The notes beneath the pieces were generated by a model. The model did not search any database. It saw only the letters and a list, made by a program, of their open reading frames with translations, and had not been told where the DNA came from. From Halisarca cf. caerulea (taxonomy: Eukaryota; Porifera; Demospongiae; Chondrillida; Halisarcidae): 17,500 nucleotides of DNA. Made by a program: the position numbers and the translations under genes. This document shows, piece after piece, positions 17,101 to 17,500 of this stretch (within the stretch, counting starts at the first letter, position 1; the number at the start of each line of letters is the position of its first letter). Where the stretch lies: the NCBI GenBank assembly GCA_963170055.1, contig CAUJGJ010000332.1, positions 3,592,501-3,610,000 of the forward strand. The letters run 5' to 3'.

Positions 17101-17445
17101 AATAGTCCATGCACTGCATTTCACCAAATGGGTCAACTGCTCACCTGCTGTGTCACTGGAGAGTGCCTTTAGAACATTAGAGGCTTTGTCTGATGTTACT
17201 AATGCAGTGCATACATAATATATGCATGACATTCTATGCATGTACATAGTAATATGTGTGCCTGTCATGCTACTTTCATATTTCATTATGAAGATGTTGG
17301 GTTTCATACTTGCTCGAATGTATAATAACATCATATTATATAGAATGGACACTCACCACTCCACCATGCTTCTCACGGAGGTAGCATTGAAATGGTAGAC
17401 TGGCTCGTTGATACCTATGGGTTCGATGTGAAGGAATGGACTATG
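10995..17445 (+). CDS. Ankyrin-repeat protein, 5' part (nine exons seen)
   Basis: Exons: 10995-11116, 11453-11504, 11591-11692, 12637-12738, 13865-13966, 15139-15237, 15363-15464, 15530-15634, 17344-17445; the gene continues beyond the window. All junctions are GT..AG and phase-consistent. The start is an ATG in strong context (ACG before, G after). Residues 1-58 are acidic (DTDSESDSEE). From exon 3 on each exon is one ankyrin-like unit of 33-35 residues, with the helix signature best seen in exons 4, 5 and 9 (WTPLLAAAWNGHFEIVKYLI; NGHSPLHHASHGGSIEMVDWL). Ankyrin stacks bind other proteins; the partner cannot be read here. Repeats 6-8 are diverged, lacking the TPLH box. Paired kappaB-type sites precede the gene. 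An IkappaB-like regulator is possible, but no DSGxxS degron is present in the N-terminus and very many other ankyrin proteins exist. Confidence 0.8.
11453..11504 (+). CDS. Ankyrin gene exon 2
   Basis: Acceptor TTTCCCTTTTAG is strong. The exon completes the split Glu codon and reads LEKEMSTPLAWPDSDNE to a weak donor GAG|GTGATT, ending in phase 0. It is 52 nt long. Confidence 0.65.
11591..11692 (+). CDS. Ankyrin gene exon 3 (repeat 1, capping-like)
   Basis: 102 nt, phase 0 to 0, between TTCTCATTTTGTAG and AAG|GTAGGT. ILSASASGDLRVLRQFMK has the helix-turn-helix spacing of an ankyrin N-cap without the TPLH box. Confidence 0.8.
11820..12022. mobile_element. pogo/Tigger-like MITE (diverged copy)
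   Basis: Begins CAATGAAACCTCTCTAATTT and ends GAGATTACAGAGGTTTCACT, an imperfect inverted match. Internal similarity to the copy at 1577 includes AGGAGGTTGTTGGATT. Flanking TA is lost. Confidence 0.7.
12033..12591. mobile_element. hAT-like non-autonomous transposon with 8-bp TSD
   Basis: Terminal inverted repeats CAGTGTTGTGGCAA at the left and TTGCCACAACACTG at the right. Perfect 8-bp direct repeats ATGTACGC flank it (12025-12032 and 12592-12599). CAGTGTTG-type ends and 8-bp target duplications are typical of the hAT superfamily. The 559-bp interior is rich in AATTACCATTAC-type words and encodes nothing. The intact duplication suggests a fairly recent insertion. Confidence 0.9.
12637..12738 (+). 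CDS. Ankyrin gene exon 4 (repeat 2)
   Basis: 102 nt, phase 0 to 0, acceptor GCTTGTACAG, donor AAG|GTACGA. FRWTVVHFSAFYGHKEVLEE is a clear ankyrin repeat (W-T-x-x-H-x-x-A-x-x-G-H). Confidence 0.88.
13386..13582. mobile_element. pogo/Tigger-like MITE nested in hAT-like element
   Basis: Starts CAGTGGGATCGACCTCTCTA after a TA and ends AATAGAGGGGTCCAC before a TA. Internal TCCAGACCCCTCGC/GAGGACACC words fit an older, diverged member. Confidence 0.6.
13635..13707. repeat. 45-bp-spaced direct duplication
   Basis: A 28-bp block starting ATGGACATTATTATAATCAT occurs at 13635-13662 and again at 13680-13707. Between them lie two copies of GCACAATCAT. Confidence 0.9.
13865..13966 (+). CDS. Ankyrin gene exon 5 (repeat 3)
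   Basis: 102 nt, phase 0 to 0, acceptor AATAATTTCAG, donor GCA|GTAAGT. NKWTPLLAAAWNGHFEIVKY is the best-conserved ankyrin repeat here. Confidence 0.9.
13967..15138 (+). other. Intron 5 with hairpin MITE
   Basis: Holds the inverted-repeat element at 14448-14602. No further 99-105 nt phase-0 open exon was found. A 60-codon open frame at 14892-15074 lacks ankyrin features and fitting splice sites. Confidence 0.55.
14448..14602. mobile_element. Hairpin MITE with ~40-bp inverted repeats
   Basis: The left arm starts GGTTGGTAAGCAGGTCTATA. The right arm, read inverted, starts GGTTTGTAAGCAGGTCTGTG. Similarity continues about 40 bp inward (GCATGC..AGC.AAAGG). The element is 155 bp with an AT-rich centre; no clear target duplication was found. 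It is not related by eye to the other MITEs. Confidence 0.7.
15139..15237 (+). CDS. Ankyrin gene exon 6 (repeat 4)
   Basis: 99 nt, phase 0 to 0, acceptor TTGTTTGCAG, donor CAT|GTATGT. EGDNLLAVAAIRGNSELVHW keeps the ankyrin helix spacing but lacks TPLH. Confidence 0.82.
15363..15464 (+). CDS. Ankyrin gene exon 7 (repeat 5, degenerate)
   Basis: 102 nt, phase 0 to 0, acceptor ATGCTTGTAG, donor GAA|GTAAGT. FGRNILLSVCYSGDIDLFDM is a strongly diverged repeat identified mainly by length, phase and pattern. Confidence 0.78.
15530..15634 (+). CDS. Ankyrin gene exon 8 (repeat 6)
   Basis: 105 nt, phase 0 to 0, acceptor TTGTCTATGTAG, donor AAG|GTATCT. NHGRCPLIEAAAWGQFPLFK is an ankyrin-like unit of 35 residues. 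Confidence 0.82.
15706..15881. mobile_element. pogo/Tigger-like MITE (diverged copy)
   Basis: Begins AAGTGAAACCTCTGCATTTGG and ends TCGGATTGGAGGGGTTCACT, inverted ends of the same type as the copy at 1577. It mimics an exon (see rejected items). Confidence 0.65.
16430..16566 (-). mobile_element. Terminal fragment of a CAGGGGCG-ended transposon
   Basis: Read on the minus strand it begins CAGGGGCGCATCAAACTAGA, then GGGGTCTGGGGGG, resembling the right end of the repeat at 797-1185 (CAGGGCTGCATGCAGGATTT, then GGGG). The other end was not identified. Confidence 0.4.
16892..17067. mobile_element. pogo/Tigger-like MITE with TA duplications
   Basis: Begins CAATCAAACCTCGTTAGTGA and ends ACTAACGAGGTTCTACTG, a good inverted match. 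TA is present on both sides (16890-16891 and 17068-17069). It is 176 bp and non-coding. Confidence 0.75.
17344..17445 (+). CDS. Ankyrin gene exon 9 (repeat 7)
   Basis: 102 nt, phase 0 to 0, acceptor ATTATATAG, donor ATG|GTAGGC. NGHSPLHHASHGGSIEMVDW has a full ankyrin signature (SPLH..A..G). The coding sequence must continue beyond the window. Confidence 0.87.
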
Positions 17446-17480
17446 GTAGGCTTACATGTGGCCAATTTACATGTGCATTT

Positions 17481-17500
17481 GTGTGTGTGTGTGTGTGTGT
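17481..17500. repeat. (GT)n microsatellite, cut by window end
   Basis: Pure GT to the last base. Confidence 0.9.

Larger units (their letters stand above)
15635..17343 (+). other. Intron 8 with MITEs and C-rich repeats
   Basis: Holds pogo-like MITEs at 15706-15881 and 16892-17067, and C-rich, transposon-end-like sequence at about 16430-16566. Nothing with a proper phase-0 ankyrin exon was found between exons 8 and 9. Confidence 0.55.

Overview
The window looks like nuclear DNA of an invertebrate animal. Coding sequence is split by short GT..AG introns, long (GT)n/(AC)n microsatellites are common, and the spaces between exons are packed with short inverted-repeat transposon relics. Gene density and the ankyrin and transporter content would fit a sponge (demosponge-like) or another early-branching metazoan, but nothing seen fixes the species.

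Layout, left to right. (1) 1-540: a GT microsatellite and a near-perfect foldback element. (2) 540-3096, + strand: the 3' part of a multi-exon gene. Three exons join in phase and give an acidic, serine-rich tail with a strongly basic, NLS-like segment; the introns hold a C-rich transposon-like repeat, a pogo-like MITE and a 29-bp minisatellite. (3) 3097-4270: 3' flank, a GT microsatellite, a MITE and an 80-bp antisense fragment of a transporter gene. (4) 4272-5798 and 7399-8937, - strand: two intronless, tandemly duplicated Major Facilitator Superfamily transporters of oxalate:formate antiporter / monocarboxylate-transporter type, about 87% identical by hand count. Their upstream flanks are duplicated too. 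Between them lie a palindromic element carrying a perfect CRE and a decayed LINE reverse-transcriptase C-terminus. (5) 9173-10830: a composite foldback structure of about 1.66 kb. Two inverted arms of about 270 bp are built of 21-bp tandem repeats, and they enclose inverted (AC)n and (GT)n tracts. (6) 10995-17445, + strand: the 5' part of an ankyrin-repeat gene, nine exons, running off the right edge. Exons 3-9 are all phase 0 to phase 0, 99-105 nt long, and each encodes one ankyrin-type repeat. Two consensus NF-kappaB-type sites sit 32-54 bp before its ATG. Its introns carry two hAT-like non-autonomous elements with 8-bp target duplications and several pogo-like MITEs.

No operon-like cooperation is evident. 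The transporters form one local duplication cluster (two whole genes plus one relic). The ankyrin gene shows exon-per-repeat architecture. The most unusual structures are the 21-bp-repeat foldback, the paired kappaB sites before an ankyrin gene, and the patchy divergence between the two transporters.
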